A stretch of DNA of 64,000 nt from Vibrio japonicus (GCF_024582835.1 NZ_CP102096.1:2418001-2482000), one strand, 5' to 3'. Positions 29,655 to 39,705 are shown, counted from the first letter of the stretch. Program-made: numbers and translations. Notes: generated by a model not told the origin, from the letters alone.

Positions 29655-30086
29655 ATGAAAAAATGGATAACACTGTTACTAGCAAGCGTATTTGCCATGC
29701 CTAGCTGGGCTGAACAGTTCAAAAATATTAAAGATGTTGAGGTGCATTACTCCGCATTTAACTCAACCTTCTTAACCGCAGAGATGGCAAGAACCTATAG
29801 CCTACAACGTAATGGTTACTCGGCAATTTTGAACATCAGTGTGCTGGATAATTCCCAAGCGGGTAAACCAGCGATCACCGCCGTTATTTCAGGAAACAGC
29901 CGAAACTTAATTGGGCAAACTCGCCAACTTAACTTCCGCGAAGTGAAAGAAGGCAACGCGATTTACTACCTTGCAGAGTTCCCAGTATCAGAAGAAGAGA
30001 GCCTAACCTTTGATCTTAACGTTAATGCTGGCATTAAAGGCAACGGCACATTAAAGTTCACCCAGAAATTTTACGTGGAAGAGTAA
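29655..30086 (+). CDS. DUF4426 periplasmic protein
   Basis: A 143-residue secreted protein with signal peptide [19 protein letters not shown] (cleaved near residue 19). The mature part, with [26 protein letters not shown] and [19 protein letters not shown], looks like a beta-rich domain and matches the DUF4426 pattern of Vibrio, Shewanella and Pseudomonas. Function unknown. Usually found, as here, between yggU and rdgB. Confidence 0.82.
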   Translation: MKKWITLLLASVFAMPSWAEQFKNIKDVEVHYSAFNSTFLTAEMARTYSLQRNGYSAILNISVLDNSQAGKPAITAVISGNSRNLIGQTRQLNFREVKEGNAIYYLAEFPVSEEESLTFDLNVNAGIKGNGTLKFTQKFYVEE

Positions 30087-30123
30087 GCGCTACTCTTCCC
30101 GCACCAATGAGTATGAGTCATCG

Positions 30124-30726
30124 ATGAAAGAGAAAAAAATTGTATTAGCCACGGGAAACCAAGGTAAGGTTCGCGAAATGGCCGACCTACTGTCGGATTT
30201 CGGTTTTGAAGTGATGGCGCAAAGTGAGTTTAACGTTTCAGACGTTGCCGAAACGGGCACGACGTTTATCGAAAACGCGATCATCAAAGCCCGCCATGCA
30301 GCGAAAGAAACTGGCTTACCCGCAATTGCCGATGACTCTGGTCTGGAAGTTGATTTTCTTCAAGGTTCGCCGGGCATTTACTCAGCTCGTTACGCGGGTG
30401 AAAACGCGACCGACCAACAGAATCTAGAAAAGCTGCTGGACGCGATGCAAGGCGTACCAGAAACAGAGCGTACCGCGCGCTTCCACTGTGTACTGGTACT
30501 GATGCGCCACGAAAATGATCCAACACCGATTGTGTGCCACGGTAAGTGGGAAGGCCGCATCCTAACCCAAGCACATGGTGACAACGGCTTTGGCTACGAC
30601 CCTGTGTTCTACGTTCCTGAAGACGATTGCGCGTCTGCAGAGCTTGAACCCGTGCGCAAGAAACAGCTTTCTCACCGCGGAAAAGCACTCAAGCAACTGT
30701 TCGCGACCCTGTCTGAGCAGCAATAA
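30124..30726 (+). CDS. rdgB: XTP/dITP diphosphatase
   Basis: Removes non-canonical purine nucleotides (dITP, XTP) from the pool by releasing pyrophosphate. 200 residues, Ham1 family. Seen: [13 protein letters not shown] with substrate-binding Asn and Lys, [31 protein letters not shown] with metal-binding acids, [23 protein letters not shown] and [11 protein letters not shown]. Its stop overlaps the hemW start by one base (TAATG). Confidence 0.97.
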   Translation: MKEKKIVLATGNQGKVREMADLLSDFGFEVMAQSEFNVSDVAETGTTFIENAIIKARHAAKETGLPAIADDSGLEVDFLQGSPGIYSARYAGENATDQQNLEKLLDAMQGVPETERTARFHCVLVLMRHENDPTPIVCHGKWEGRILTQAHGDNGFGYDPVFYVPEDDCASAELEPVRKKQLSHRGKALKQLFATLSEQQ

Positions 30727-31904
30727 TGAGCCAGTTAGTACCTCCTGCTTTAAGCCTTTATGTACACATCCCGTGGTGTGTCCAGAAGTGCCCGTATTGC
30801 GATTTTAACTCTCACGCGCTCAAAACTGAGATCCCCGAGCAGCAATACATTGCCACGCTATTGGAAGACCTCGATAGCGACATTGAACGCTACCAGCTCA
30901 ACGAGAACCCTCGCCCGCTACATTCGATTTTTATTGGTGGTGGTACGCCGAGCCTTATCTCAGCCGAAGGTATCGCAGATCTGCTGAAAGGCATCGAGCA
31001 GCGGATTCCTTTCAAGCCTGAGATTGAAATCACCATGGAGGCCAATCCCGGTACGATTGAAGCGGAGCGTTTCGCAGGTTATCGCCAGGCGGGTGTGACG
31101 CGAATTTCCATCGGCGTGCAGAGTTTTGAACCCTCGAAGCTGGAACGATTAGGTCGAATTCACGGTAAGGATGAAGCAGTCAATGCGGCCAAATTAGCGC
31201 ACCAAATCGGTCTGAACAGTTTTAACCTCGACCTGATGCACGGTTTGCCGGACCAGTCAGTCGAGCAAGCTTTGGCGGACTTAGACAAAGCGATTGAGCT
31301 TAACCCGCCCCATCTATCGTGGTACCAGCTCACCATCGAGCCCAATACCATGTTTTACTACAAGCCGCCGACGTTACCCGATGATGACGACCTGTGGGAC
31401 ATTTTTGAGCTAGGACACGAAAAGTTAGCTGCAGCGGGATACGTGCAGTACGAAATATCTGGCTACAGCAAACCCGGTTATCAGTGCCAACACAACCTCA
31501 ATTACTGGCGTTTTGGCGATTACCTCGGCATCGGCTGTGGCTCTCACGGTAAACTGAGCTTTGTTGATGGGCGTATCATCCGCACCACAAAAGTGAAGCA
31601 TCCAAAAGGCTATTTAGCGGCGTATCAGAATATGGTCAAGCCGTACTTGGATAGCGAAGTGAATGTCGCCGACCAAGACCGTCCGTTTGAGTTCTTTATG
31701 AACCGTTTTAGATTGATGGAAGCGTGCCCGAAACAAGATTTCATTGATACGACTGGGTTGGGCTTTAACACGATTCAACCCACCATCGACTGGGCAAAAG
31801 AGATGGGTTATTTGAGTGAGTCCGACACCCATTGGCAGATCACCGAGAAAGGTAAACTGTTTTTGAACGATTTGCTCGAAGCCTTTATGGCAGAAGAAGA
31901 CTAA
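30726..31904 (+). CDS. hemW: HemW, radical SAM heme chaperone
   Basis: A 392-residue radical-SAM-fold protein, long misannotated as oxygen-independent coproporphyrinogen oxidase; HemW binds heme and hands it to respiratory enzymes. Cluster cysteines are 18, 22 and 25 in PWCVQKCPYC. Seen also: IFIGGGTPSL, MEANPGT, RISIGVQSF, FNLDLMHGLPDQ and GCGSHGKL. It lacks the N-terminal region of true HemN. Coupled to rdgB at its start; its end overlaps the convergent glycosylase gene by 4 bases. Confidence 0.95.
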   Translation: MSQLVPPALSLYVHIPWCVQKCPYCDFNSHALKTEIPEQQYIATLLEDLDSDIERYQLNENPRPLHSIFIGGGTPSLISAEGIADLLKGIEQRIPFKPEIEITMEANPGTIEAERFAGYRQAGVTRISIGVQSFEPSKLERLGRIHGKDEAVNAAKLAHQIGLNSFNLDLMHGLPDQSVEQALADLDKAIELNPPHLSWYQLTIEPNTMFYYKPPTLPDDDDLWDIFELGHEKLAAAGYVQYEISGYSKPGYQCQHNLNYWRFGDYLGIGCGSHGKLSFVDGRIIRTTKVKHPKGYLAAYQNMVKPYLDSEVNVADQDRPFEFFMNRFRLMEACPKQDFIDTTGLGFNTIQPTIDWAKEMGYLSESDTHWQITEKGKLFLNDLLEAFMAEED

Positions 31905-32527
31905 TCCTCTTTCATCAGCTCTGCATCCATCACTTCCCAAACATGCAGAGCAAAGTAAGTTCGATAAGGCGTCACTGACTGAAGGATCTCTTCACTGCTG
32001 ACGCCTTGCTGCTCAGCCATACGCTCCAAACCGCGCTTTAAAGCGAGGTCGCCGTCAGACCAAACATCCGGATGGGCAAAGAAAAACATCAACGCCATTT
32101 CGGCGGTCCACTGCCCAACTCCCCACAACTGCACCAGTTGCTCGGTAATGAACTGCGCGTCGTCGCTTTGATGGACCGACGGGCAAATGATGCCTTCTTT
32201 CAACGCGTGGTTTATGCCCAAAAGCGTTTTGACTTTGGCGTTAGACAAACCACAACTTCTGAGCGTGTCGTAGTGTTCGTCCACCAGCAACCCATCTAAG
32301 CCCACCTGTTCCGATTGAGCTTCGACACGTTGCCAAATGGTTTTCGCTGCGGTCACAGACAGCTGTTGCCCCGCAACCGCGCGGCTCAAGTACGTGAGGA
32401 ATTGCTCTGGCGGCTGCTTCTCGATATGCTGCGGACCGTTATTGCTGACCATAGCGTGCAACACAGGATAAGCGACCAGCTTACTCAACAAATCTGCGTG
32501 GATCTTTTTCGGATCTTGCTTTGCCAT
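31901..32527 (-). CDS. AlkA-like DNA-3-methyladenine glycosylase (HhH-GPD)
   Basis: A 208-residue base-excision glycosylase removing alkylated purines. The HhH-GPD core includes SRAVAGQQLSVTAAKTIW, LRSCGLSNAKVKTL, the helix-hairpin-helix LWGVGQWTAEMALMF and DVWSDGDLALKRG with the catalytic Asp after the hairpin. It lacks the N-terminal AlkA domain and Ada-type regions, so it is the short Mag/AlkA-like form. Convergent with hemW, 4-base overlap of the ends; glsA lies 29 bases upstream on the same strand. Confidence 0.88.
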   Translation of the reverse strand: MAKQDPKKIHADLLSKLVAYPVLHAMVSNNGPQHIEKQPPEQFLTYLSRAVAGQQLSVTAAKTIWQRVEAQSEQVGLDGLLVDEHYDTLRSCGLSNAKVKTLLGINHALKEGIICPSVHQSDDAQFITEQLVQLWGVGQWTAEMALMFFFAHPDVWSDGDLALKRGLERMAEQQGVSSEEILQSVTPYRTYFALHVWEVMDAELMKED

Positions 32528-32556
32528 ATCGCCTCCTTGCGCATGATAGTTTAAGT

Positions 32557-33477
32557 CTAGAAGATAGAGCGACCGATACGCTGAGAAAGCAGCTCCAGCG
32601 CTTTGGTTCCCGCAAGCGAGTTACCCGATGGGTCAAGCTCTGGTGACCACACTGCGATGGTCATTTCGCCCGGTACGATAGCGATAATACCGCCGCCGAC
32701 ACCTGACTTGCCCGGCATACCGACGCGGTAGGCAAACTCCCCAGCACCATCGTACAAACCACACGTTGCCAACAACGCATTGAGCTGCTTGGTTTGCGTT
32801 GGCGTAATTACTGGCTTACCCGTTTGCACTGACGTTCCTTTATTAGCCAAGTAGCTAAACGTTTTAGCGAGGTCAACACAACTCATTTTCAACGCGCAAG
32901 CGTGGAAGTAGTTATTGAGTACTGGGATCACTTCGTTTTCAAAGTTACCGAACGAGCGCATCAGATAAGCGATCGCCGCGTTTCTATCGCTGTGCATCAT
33001 TTCAGAAGCGGCAACCACCTTGTCGTAGCAGATATGAGTATCACCCGAAAGCTGACGTACAAACTCCAACAAACGCTGACGCGGCGCTGATAAGCGGCTA
33101 TTTAGCAGGTCAGCCACCACGATCGCACCGGCGTTGATGAAAGGGTTACGAGGGATCCCTTGTTCCATCTCCAGCTGGATCAGTGAGTTAAACGCCTGCC
33201 CAGACGGCTCTTTACCGACGCGTGTCCAAATCTCTTCGGGCTTATACAGACACATCGCCAAAGTCAGGCTCAACGCTTTAGAGATAGATTGAATAGAGAA
33301 AGCCTCTTCTGCATCACCCGCTTTGATCACTTCCCCCTGATTGGTGAATACCGCGATCCCCAACTTATCTGCTGGTACTTTGGCTAACGCGGGGATGTAA
33401 TCAGCAACTTTCCCGTGACCAATAAGAGGACGAACTTCACTTAGGATTTCAGCTAAAATTTCTTTTGTTGGTTTCAT
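32557..33477 (-). CDS. glsA: glutaminase
   Basis: Hydrolyses glutamine to glutamate and ammonia. 306 residues, beta-lactamase-like fold. Catalytic Ser64 and Lys67 lie in [60 protein letters not shown] and [12 protein letters not shown] are family blocks. Whether it is the A or B type is not decided here; the symbol follows common use for single bacterial glutaminases. Confidence 0.94.
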   Translation of the reverse strand: MKPTKEILAEILSEVRPLIGHGKVADYIPALAKVPADKLGIAVFTNQGEVIKAGDAEEAFSIQSISKALSLTLAMCLYKPEEIWTRVGKEPSGQAFNSLIQLEMEQGIPRNPFINAGAIVVADLLNSRLSAPRQRLLEFVRQLSGDTHICYDKVVAASEMMHSDRNAAIAYLMRSFGNFENEVIPVLNNYFHACALKMSCVDLAKTFSYLANKGTSVQTGKPVITPTQTKQLNALLATCGLYDGAGEFAYRVGMPGKSGVGGGIIAIVPGEMTIAVWSPELDPSGNSLAGTKALELLSQRIGRSIF

Positions 33478-33521
33478 TACTTACCTATTTATCAAAGGCT
33501 TATTATTTTTCTTATAGGGTC

Positions 33522-33552
33522 AAAAAAGCCAACATCGCGAAATGTTGGCTTT
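33522..33552 (-). terminator. trmB terminator
   Basis: A perfect 11-bp stem AAAGCCAACAT/ATGTTGGCTTT with loop CGCGAA; T-rich after it on the minus strand. It lies between trmB and glsA. Confidence 0.9.
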
Positions 33553-33586
33553 CCTTAATCTTCAACTAACTTGGCGCAGTCAGTGC

Positions 33587-34306
33587 TTATTTTACGCGCT
33601 TGTATTTGATATCCCACACGCCGTGACCTAAACGGTGACCGCGCGCTTCAAATTTCGTTAACGGACGCTCTTCAGGGCGAGGAACAAAGTCACCGTCTTC
33701 CGCGATATTCTCAAAACCAGGCGCTTGGTTCATCACTTCAACCATGTGCTCTGCGTAGTTTTCCCAGTCTGTCGCCATATGGAAAATGCCTTCACCAACA
33801 CTCAGCTTTTGACGCACCATCTCAGCAAAGTCTAGCTGAACAATACGACGCTTGTGGTGACGTTTTTTGTGCCATGGGTCTGGGAAGAACAGTTGAACCG
33901 TCGCAAGGCTGCTATCTGGAATCATGTTCGCGAACACTTCTACCGCGTCATGACACATTACGCGCAGGTTAGTAACGCCAGCTTCACGCGCATCCGATAA
34001 ACACGCACCAACGCCTGGGCTGTGTACTTCGATACCGATGAAGTTCTTTTCTGGAGCATTCTTTGCCATTTCAACTAAAGATGCGCCCATACCAAAACCA
34101 ATTTCTAGTACCACAGGGTTGTCGTTACCAAACACTTCTTTCCAATCAAGAAACTTTTCTTGGTAGTCGATACCCATGGTCGGCCAACACTCTTTCATCG
34201 CGTTTTCTTGACCTTTGGTCAAACGACCCTCGCGTCGAACAAAGCTGCGAACTTTGCGTATCAGTTTACCGTCTTCGTTGTATTCGTTAGTGGTCACTTC
34301 ACTCAT
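33587..34306 (-). CDS. trmB: tRNA (guanine-N7-)-methyltransferase
   Basis: Methylates G46 of tRNA with SAM. 239 residues. The SAM motif is [59 protein letters not shown] and [16 protein letters not shown] are family signatures. Divergent from mutY. Confidence 0.97.
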   Translation of the reverse strand: MSEVTTNEYNEDGKLIRKVRSFVRREGRLTKGQENAMKECWPTMGIDYQEKFLDWKEVFGNDNPVVLEIGFGMGASLVEMAKNAPEKNFIGIEVHSPGVGACLSDAREAGVTNLRVMCHDAVEVFANMIPDSSLATVQLFFPDPWHKKRHHKRRIVQLDFAEMVRQKLSVGEGIFHMATDWENYAEHMVEVMNQAPGFENIAEDGDFVPRPEERPLTKFEARGHRLGHGVWDIKYKRVK

Positions 34307-34511
34307 GATTTTGCCTGTTTAAAAATTGGTCTCGACTCAAAGGGATTGTGATTATCCAAAGAATTGCCACTGGTGCAAGTCTTTTCCCGTAAATTCACAC
34401 GAACTGCGCCGATAGCACTTTGGCAAAGATAACCACACTCTTTATCGGTTGTACAAACTGCGCAAATTATGGTGCAATTTTGCTATACAAATATTAAACA
34501 CAGAGCAAGTC

Positions 34512-35576
34512 GTGACCCCTTTTGCCAAAGCCATACTAAATTGGTATGACGCCTATGGAAGAAAAAACCTCCCATGGCAACAAAACAAAACCGCTTACAG
34601 CGTTTGGCTGTCTGAAATTATGCTTCAGCAGACCCAAGTAGCGACAGTCATCCCTTACTACGAACGTTTTCTCAAGCGATTTCCAACGGTGATTGATCTC
34701 GCTAATGCCGAGCAAGACGAGGTACTGCATTTATGGACTGGTTTAGGTTATTACGCCCGCGCGCGGAACTTACACAAAGCAGCTAAAATGGTTGCTGAGC
34801 AGTACGGTGGGGAGTTTCCGCTCGATATCGAGCAGATGAACGCCCTTCCAGGCATTGGTCGCTCTACGGCTGCAGCGATATTGTCTTCAGTCTACAAGCA
34901 ACCTCACGCGATTCTAGACGGCAATGTAAAGCGTACTCTAGCGCGATGTTTTGCTGTAGAAGGTTGGCCGGGGCAGAAAAAAGTCGAAAACCAACTCTGG
35001 CTACATGCAGAAGAGCACACACCAAGCAGCGACGTAGACAAATACAACCAAGCCATGATGGATATGGGTGCCATGGTTTGTACGCGCAGCAAGCCCAAGT
35101 GCTCTCTTTGCCCTGTAGCCTCGCTTTGCGTATCTAACAAACAAGGCAATCCTCTCGATTACCCAGGCAAAAAACCTAAAAAAGAGAAACCCGTTAAAGA
35201 GACTTGGTTTCTTATGCTTCACCACGATAACCACATCTGGTTAGAGCAACGCCCTCAATCTGGTATTTGGGGCGGCTTATTCTGCTTCCCAGAAAACAAC
35301 GACCCTGAACTTGAGCATCAGCTTACGTTGCGCGGGGTTACGGACTCAGACATTCACCAGCAAAAGCAACTCATTACTTTTCGACATACTTTTAGCCATT
35401 ACCACCTCGATATCACGCCAATTTTGGTGGAACTGTCAAAGCAACCCCATATGGTAATGGAAGGAAGTAAAGGTCTTTGGTATAACTTATCAAAACCTGA
35501 AGAGATCGGTTTGGCAGCTCCCGTTAAACAGCTACTGGAAAGCCTTCCTTTCGAACTTCAATCCGAACACGACTAA
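34512..35576 (+). CDS. mutY: A/G-specific adenine DNA glycosylase
   Basis: Removes adenine mispaired with 8-oxoguanine. I prefer the GTG at 34512 ([12 protein letters not shown]), giving 354 residues (E. coli 350); a TTG frame reaching 34449 would add 21 unconserved residues and cover a TATACA promoter-like hexamer. Seen: [20 protein letters not shown], the helix-hairpin-helix [24 protein letters not shown], the 4Fe-4S cysteines C-x6-C-x2-C-x5-C ([17 protein letters not shown]) and a C-terminal Nudix-like domain that reads 8-oxoG ([23 protein letters not shown]). yggX follows after 9 bases. Confidence 0.94.
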   Translation: MTPFAKAILNWYDAYGRKNLPWQQNKTAYSVWLSEIMLQQTQVATVIPYYERFLKRFPTVIDLANAEQDEVLHLWTGLGYYARARNLHKAAKMVAEQYGGEFPLDIEQMNALPGIGRSTAAAILSSVYKQPHAILDGNVKRTLARCFAVEGWPGQKKVENQLWLHAEEHTPSSDVDKYNQAMMDMGAMVCTRSKPKCSLCPVASLCVSNKQGNPLDYPGKKPKKEKPVKETWFLMLHHDNHIWLEQRPQSGIWGGLFCFPENNDPELEHQLTLRGVTDSDIHQQKQLITFRHTFSHYHLDITPILVELSKQPHMVMEGSKGLWYNLSKPEEIGLAAPVKQLLESLPFELQSEHD

Positions 35577-35585
35577 GGAGTCACC

Positions 35586-35858
35586 ATGAGCCGCACTGTA
35601 TTTTGTGCTCGACTACAAAAAGACGCTGAAGGTATGGATTTTCAGCTATACCCGGGCGAATTGGGTAAACGCATTTTCGACAACATCTCTAAGCAGGCAT
35701 GGGCTGAGTGGCAACACAAACAGACCATGCTGATCAACGAGAAAAAACTCAACATGATGGATCCTGAGCACCGTAAGTTACTTGAAACAGAAATGGTGAA
35801 TTTCCTGTTTGAAGGTAAAGAGGTTCACATTGAAGGTTACACGCCACCAAGCGAGTAA
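35586..35858 (+). CDS. yggX: YggX, iron trafficking/oxidative damage protection protein
   Basis: A 90-residue protein with [29 protein letters not shown] N terminus, [20 protein letters not shown] and [11 protein letters not shown], typical of YggX. It is linked to protection of Fe-S clusters against oxidants and to Fe2+ handling. It follows mutY, itself an Fe-S protein, by 9 bases with an AAGGAG site, and is co-transcribed. Confidence 0.97.
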   Translation: MSRTVFCARLQKDAEGMDFQLYPGELGKRIFDNISKQAWAEWQHKQTMLINEKKLNMMDPEHRKLLETEMVNFLFEGKEVHIEGYTPPSE

Positions 35859-35881
35859 TTCTCCCTTTGATGGATCGTTTT

Positions 35882-35917
35882 AAAAAGACATCACTGCGTG
35901 GCATTGGTGTCTTTTTT
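35882..35917 (+). terminator. yggX terminator
   Basis: AAAAAGACA (35882-35890) pairs with TGTCTTTTT (35908-35916) around a 17-base loop that can pair partly; T6 at its end. Confidence 0.75.
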
Positions 35918-35975
35918 GTACCATTCAGGATCGCTATCACAAGCAAAGGATCGATAGCATGACGTTGAGATATTT

Positions 35976-37112
35976 ATGAAAAAGTTCACTTACTTGCTAA
36001 TCGCGTTGACACTAACGGGCTGCAGCCGAGAGTTTATCGAAGGTTTGTACGACGTTAACTATGAACCCACCAACCGTTTTGCACGAAACCTTGCTGAGTT
36101 ACCCGGTCAATTTGAAAAAGACACCGTTGCCTTGGACGCGCTGATCGAAAGTTTCTCTGGGAACATTGAAAAACGCTGGGGCAAAAAAGAGGTCAAATTC
36201 GCGGGTAAGAGCAACTACGTCAAGTACATCGATAACTATCTTAGCCGCTCAGAAGTCAATTTCAGCCAAGGACTGATCACGGTTGAAACGGTCTCTCCTA
36301 CCGACCCTAAAGGGCATCTTAAGAACGCGATTATCACCACTCTGTTAACCCCCGATGACCCTGCTCAAGTTGATCTTTTCTCCTCCAAAGAAATCCGTTT
36401 AGAAGGCCAGCCGTTTCTCTACCAACAAGTTGTGGACCAAGATAGAAAACCAATTCAATGGTCATGGCGTGCAAATCGTTTTGCCGACTACCTGATCGCG
36501 AATAAGCTCAAAGTCAAACAAGTCGACTTTAAAAAAGCGTACTACGTAGAGATCCCGATGGTCGCAGAGCAACTCGAAATCCGGAGCTACAAATACGCCG
36601 ACATCGTTCGCCGCGCTTCACAGAGATACGACATCCCTGAAGATTTGATTTACGCGATCATCAAAACCGAAAGCAGCTTTAACCCTTACGCCGTCAGTTG
36701 GGCAAACGCCTATGGTCTAATGCAAGTAGTGCCGAAAACCGCCGGCCGCGACGTGTTCAAGCTCGTCAAAAAACGTTCAGGGCAGCCGACACCGGAGTAT
36801 CTCTTCAATCCAGAAAACAATATCGATGCCGGAACAGCGTATTTTTACATCCTCAAAAACCGTTACCTTAAAGACGTACGCCACCCAATCTCGCTGGAGT
36901 ACAGCATGATATCGGCTTACAACGGTGGGACTGGTGGTGTGTTGAGCACCTTTAACCGAAAAGACCGCCAGCGCGCGATGAAAGATTTAAATTCTCTGCA
37001 GCCTAATCAGGTTTATTGGGCATTAACGAAAAAGCATCCCAACGCAGAAGCACGTCGATACCTAGAAAAAGTCACAAAATTCAAAAGAGATTTTAACGCA
37101 GGGAAGACTTAA
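35976..37112 (+). CDS. mltC: membrane-bound lytic murein transglycosylase C
   Basis: Outer-membrane lipoprotein that cuts peptidoglycan between MurNAc and GlcNAc with 1,6-anhydro formation. 378 residues. Lipobox LTGC with Cys16; an N-terminal MltC-specific domain (about 30-190); then a lysozyme-like SLT domain with YAIIKTESSFNPYAVSWANA (catalytic Glu in KTES), GLMQVVPKTAG, AGTAYFYIL and SAYNGGTGG. Follows mutY-yggX, as in enterobacteria; a short hairpin after yggX separates it. Confidence 0.96.
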   Translation: MKKFTYLLIALTLTGCSREFIEGLYDVNYEPTNRFARNLAELPGQFEKDTVALDALIESFSGNIEKRWGKKEVKFAGKSNYVKYIDNYLSRSEVNFSQGLITVETVSPTDPKGHLKNAIITTLLTPDDPAQVDLFSSKEIRLEGQPFLYQQVVDQDRKPIQWSWRANRFADYLIANKLKVKQVDFKKAYYVEIPMVAEQLEIRSYKYADIVRRASQRYDIPEDLIYAIIKTESSFNPYAVSWANAYGLMQVVPKTAGRDVFKLVKKRSGQPTPEYLFNPENNIDAGTAYFYILKNRYLKDVRHPISLEYSMISAYNGGTGGVLSTFNRKDRQRAMKDLNSLQPNQVYWALTKKHPNAEARRYLEKVTKFKRDFNAGKT

Positions 37113-37175
37113 TCGCTAAAAACGACTAAATTATCGGCACTCAACCACTTTTTTTGATTTTTTTCTAAAAACCTG

Positions 37176-37204
37176 TTGACGGCAAGACCGAAAATCCGTT
37201 TAAT
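37176..37204 (+). promoter_or_regulatory. promoter of tRNA operon 1
   Basis: TTGACG, a 17-base spacer and TTTAAT, followed by a GC-containing discriminator (AGCGCTCC) before the first tRNA. The same architecture and the shared CCGTTTAAT core recur before operon 2. Confidence 0.8.
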
Positions 37205-37215
37205 AGCGCTCCGTT

Positions 37216-37291
37216 GCCCGGATAGCTCAGTCGGTAGAGCAGAGGATTGAAAATCCTCGTGTCGGTGGTTCGATTCCGCCTCCGGGCACCA
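37216..37291 (+). tRNA. tRNA-Phe (GAA)
   Basis: 76 bases with encoded CCA. Acceptor stem GCCCGGA/TCCGGGC, anticodon loop TTGAAAA with GAA, T loop TTCGATT. First gene of tRNA operon 1. Confidence 0.98.
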
Positions 37292-37360
37292 CAATTTCTT
37301 AATTGTTGGTGCTTTGCACGAACAATTAGTAAAAGCTTTTGTTTTAAAGAATAGTAGTGT

Positions 37361-37436
<76 letters not shown>

Positions 37437-37443
37437 TTCTTTT

Positions 37444-37519
37444 GCCTCGATAGCTCAGTCGGTAGAGCAGAGGATTGAAAATCCTCGTGTCGGTGGTTCG
37501 ATTCCGCCTCGAGGCACCA
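37444..37519 (+). tRNA. tRNA-Phe (GAA), variant acceptor stem
   Basis: 76 bases with CCA. Identical to the other tRNA-Phe genes except for two acceptor-stem pairs: GCCTCGA/TCGAGGC instead of GCCCGGA/TCCGGGC. Both changes are compensated, so the stem stays perfectly paired. Confidence 0.97.
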
Positions 37520-37559
37520 TTATTTGGTGCTTCACTTTGAAAGAAGTGACACAAATAAT

Positions 37560-37635
37560 TCCCCCTTAGTTCAGTTGGTAGAACGGCGGACTGTTAATCC
37601 GTATGTCGCAGGTTCGAGTCCCGCAGGGGGAGCCA
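37560..37635 (+). tRNA. tRNA-Asn (GTT)
   Basis: 76 bases with CCA. Acceptor stem TCCCCCT/AGGGGGA, anticodon loop CTGTTAA with GTT. Last gene of operon 1. Confidence 0.98.
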
Positions 37636-37643
37636 TATTAGAG

Positions 37644-37672
37644 AAAGCCTCATCACTTGATGAGGCTTTTTT
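37644..37672 (+). terminator. terminator of tRNA operon 1
   Basis: AAAGCCTCATCA and TGATGAGGCTTT pair around a very short loop, then T3. The sequence from the tRNA-Asn end to here is nearly the same as after operon 2. Confidence 0.9.
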
Positions 37673-38060
37673 CATATCTAGCATATACAAACCCCTATCC
37701 GCTTAAGTGCGAATCTCCAAGCGTGCCAGGCACTATTTTGTGAATTTAAAATAACGTCACACACCAACAAATTCCAACTCCAATGATGGAGCAATAACCT
37801 TGCGCTCAAACACTAGCGGCCTTTAAAAATCTAAAAACGCTTTAAAATGGAAAAGATCATTTTCTATTAAGTGATGATTATCGATGTAAGTAACAAAAAG
37901 CAGGCGTTATTACACCGATTTTCAGCGTTTGAGCTAAACTAAATACCACTGTTATGTATGTATGCTTTATTGGTCTCTATACATTTATTGGTCAAAATGA
38001 GCAAAAACAACTCATTAAGCACACAAAAGCACCAAACGATATTTTTTTTGCATTTTAGTG
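37673..38060. other. non-coding gap between the two tRNA operons
   Basis: 388 AT-rich bases with no credible open frame or repeat. The promoter of operon 2 begins right after it. Confidence 0.5.
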
Positions 38061-38089
38061 TTGACGTTAAACACGAAAAACCGTTTAAT
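38061..38089 (+). promoter_or_regulatory. promoter of tRNA operon 2
   Basis: TTGACG, a 17-base spacer and TTTAAT, the same hexamers and spacing as the promoter of operon 1, 10 bases before the first tRNA. Confidence 0.8.
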
Positions 38090-38099
38090 ACACCTCGTC

Positions 38100-38175
38100 G
38101 CCCGGATAGCTCAGTCGGTAGAGCAGAGGATTGAAAATCCTCGTGTCGGTGGTTCGATTCCGCCTCCGGGCACCA
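38100..38175 (+). tRNA. tRNA-Phe (GAA)
   Basis: 76 bases with CCA; identical to the gene at 37216-37291, including the downstream spacer that repeats AATTGTT and GGTGCTTTGCACGAACAAT. Confidence 0.98.
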
Positions 38176-38243
38176 CAATTTCTTAATTGTTGGTGCTTTG
38201 CACGAACAATAGTAAAAACTTTTGTTTTAAAGAATAGTAGTGT

Positions 38244-38319
<76 letters not shown>

Positions 38320-38342
38320 TTCATTCTTGTTTGAAAGATAAT

Positions 38343-38418
38343 TCCCCCTTAGTTCAGTTGGTAGAACGGCGGACTGTTAATCCGTATGTCGCAGGTTCGA
38401 GTCCCGCAGGGGGAGCCA
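38343..38418 (+). tRNA. tRNA-Asn (GTT)
   Basis: 76 bases with CCA, identical to the tRNA-Asn of operon 1. Confidence 0.98.
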
Positions 38419-38458
38419 CTTTCAGTCAATGAGCTTTTAGCTTGTTGATGATAAAGGC

Positions 38459-38534
<76 letters not shown>

Positions 38535-38539
38535 CCTTT

Positions 38540-38615
38540 TCCCCCTTAGTTCAGTTGGTAGAACGGCGGACTGTTAATCCGTATGTCGCAGGTTCGAGTC
38601 CCGCAGGGGGAGCCA
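38540..38615 (+). tRNA. tRNA-Asn (GTT)
   Basis: 76 bases with CCA; third identical tRNA-Asn copy, only 5 bases after the tRNA-Thr. Confidence 0.98.
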
Positions 38616-38623
38616 TATTAGAG

Positions 38624-38652
38624 AAAGCCTCATCACACGATGAGGCTTTTTT
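38624..38652 (+). terminator. terminator of tRNA operon 2
   Basis: An 11-bp stem AAAGCCTCATC/GATGAGGCTTT with a 4-base loop, then TTT. It is a near copy of the operon 1 terminator. Confidence 0.92.
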
Positions 38653-38926
38653 GCATTAAGGGTTTCTGATTCATCCATCCCCTACTTCTGACATGTCATT
38701 CTAACCAATTCCAAACTCAGGCATTATCGCCAACACTCACAACAAACATGATGGCCTAATCCCTCCGAAACGCACACAGAGGCAAAGTTGTTTTTGGGAT
38801 AGTCCACCACTATTTAAAACCCTCTCAGAATGCCACAGAGCTCGTTCGAATTAACGCATCCTTACCCATCTATTTAGATCACCATACCACGCACTAGAGA
38901 GCTCTCATGGCCATTTCCCAGGCATA
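38653..38926. other. non-coding gap between tRNA operon 2 and the plsC terminator
   Basis: 274 bases; I see no open frame, repeat or promoter I can support. Confidence 0.5.
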
Positions 38927-38957
38927 AAAAAACGTGCGACCTGCGCACGTTTTTTTA
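38927..38957. terminator. plsC terminator, symmetric
   Basis: A 12-bp stem AAAAAACGTGCG/CGCACGTTTTTT with loop ACCTG. A runs on the left and T runs on the right make it work on either strand. Confidence 0.92.
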
Positions 38958-38976
38958 GATTCAAGATAAACAATAG

Positions 38977-39705
38977 TTAAGATGCTTTATTAAGTTGCTT
39001 TACTTCTTCATCCAGTTCTTCCAACTTAACTTTCATTTGCTCGCGACAAAGGTTAGAAAGCTCACGTACCTGCTCTTTTCTATAACCTTCACTACTTATA
39101 GGAGGAAGCATCTCAACAATCACATGCCCATTGTTCCATCTATTTAGCTTAAGATCGCTTGTGGAGCTGCACACAATAGGGATCACTGGTACACCAGCAC
39201 CGATAGCCGCATGAAAAGCCCCAGTTTTGAATGGAAGTAAACCACGGCCTCGTGAACGCGTCCCCTCTGGGAACATCCATACTGATACATCACTCTTCTT
39301 AATACTATCCACGACCTGATCAATAGTGCCTTTTGCTTTAGAGCGATTTGCCCGGTCTATTAAGATATTGCCAGTTAGCCAATACAATTGACCAAACAGT
39401 GGCATCCAAGCAAGGCTCTTCTTACCTACTGTGACCACTTTAGGTGTTACCGCTGAAGAGACGGTAAATAAATCCCAGTTGTTTTGGTGGTTAGCGACAT
39501 ATACGTGCTGACCACGGCTATACGCATCTTCTGGAATACGTAACTCGAGTTTGATACCAAACACTCGAGACATTTTGCCAAATAGGCGACCGAAGGTGAA
39601 TACATGCTTTGGGTTACGTGGACTAAGCAGGCAATAGCCACAACCAAACACAAACATAACAACTGCAAAAATAGCTACTGCCAATACACGTAATAGTGCA
39701 ATCAT
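38977..39705 (-). CDS. plsC: 1-acylglycerol-3-phosphate O-acyltransferase
   Basis: Adds the second acyl chain in phospholipid synthesis, making phosphatidic acid at the inner membrane. I start at 39705 (MIALLRVLAV), 21 bases inside the longest frame, because GGAGAA lies 6 bases before it; 242 residues. An N-terminal membrane segment (about 5-30) is followed by the catalytic H-x4-D (NHQNNWD), the glycerol-phosphate-binding FPEGTRSRGRGLLPFKTGAF and VIPIV. Single gene upstream of the murA terminator. Confidence 0.94.
   Translation of the reverse strand: MIALLRVLAVAIFAVVMFVFGCGYCLLSPRNPKHVFTFGRLFGKMSRVFGIKLELRIPEDAYSRGQHVYVANHQNNWDLFTVSSAVTPKVVTVGKKSLAWMPLFGQLYWLTGNILIDRANRSKAKGTIDQVVDSIKKSDVSVWMFPEGTRSRGRGLLPFKTGAFHAAIGAGVPVIPIVCSSTSDLKLNRWNNGHVIVEMLPPISSEGYRKEQVRELSNLCREQMKVKLEELDEEVKQLNKAS

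Noticed and set aside
34449..34511. TTG-started N-terminal extension of mutY
   Set aside because: The extra 21 residues are not family-like and cover promoter-like sequence; GTG 34512 gives the family length.
37109..37294. Minus-strand ORF with MWCPEAESNHRHEDFQSS, repeated at 37939-38178
   Set aside because: These are antisense translations of tRNA-Phe genes; identical peptides arise because the tRNAs are identical.
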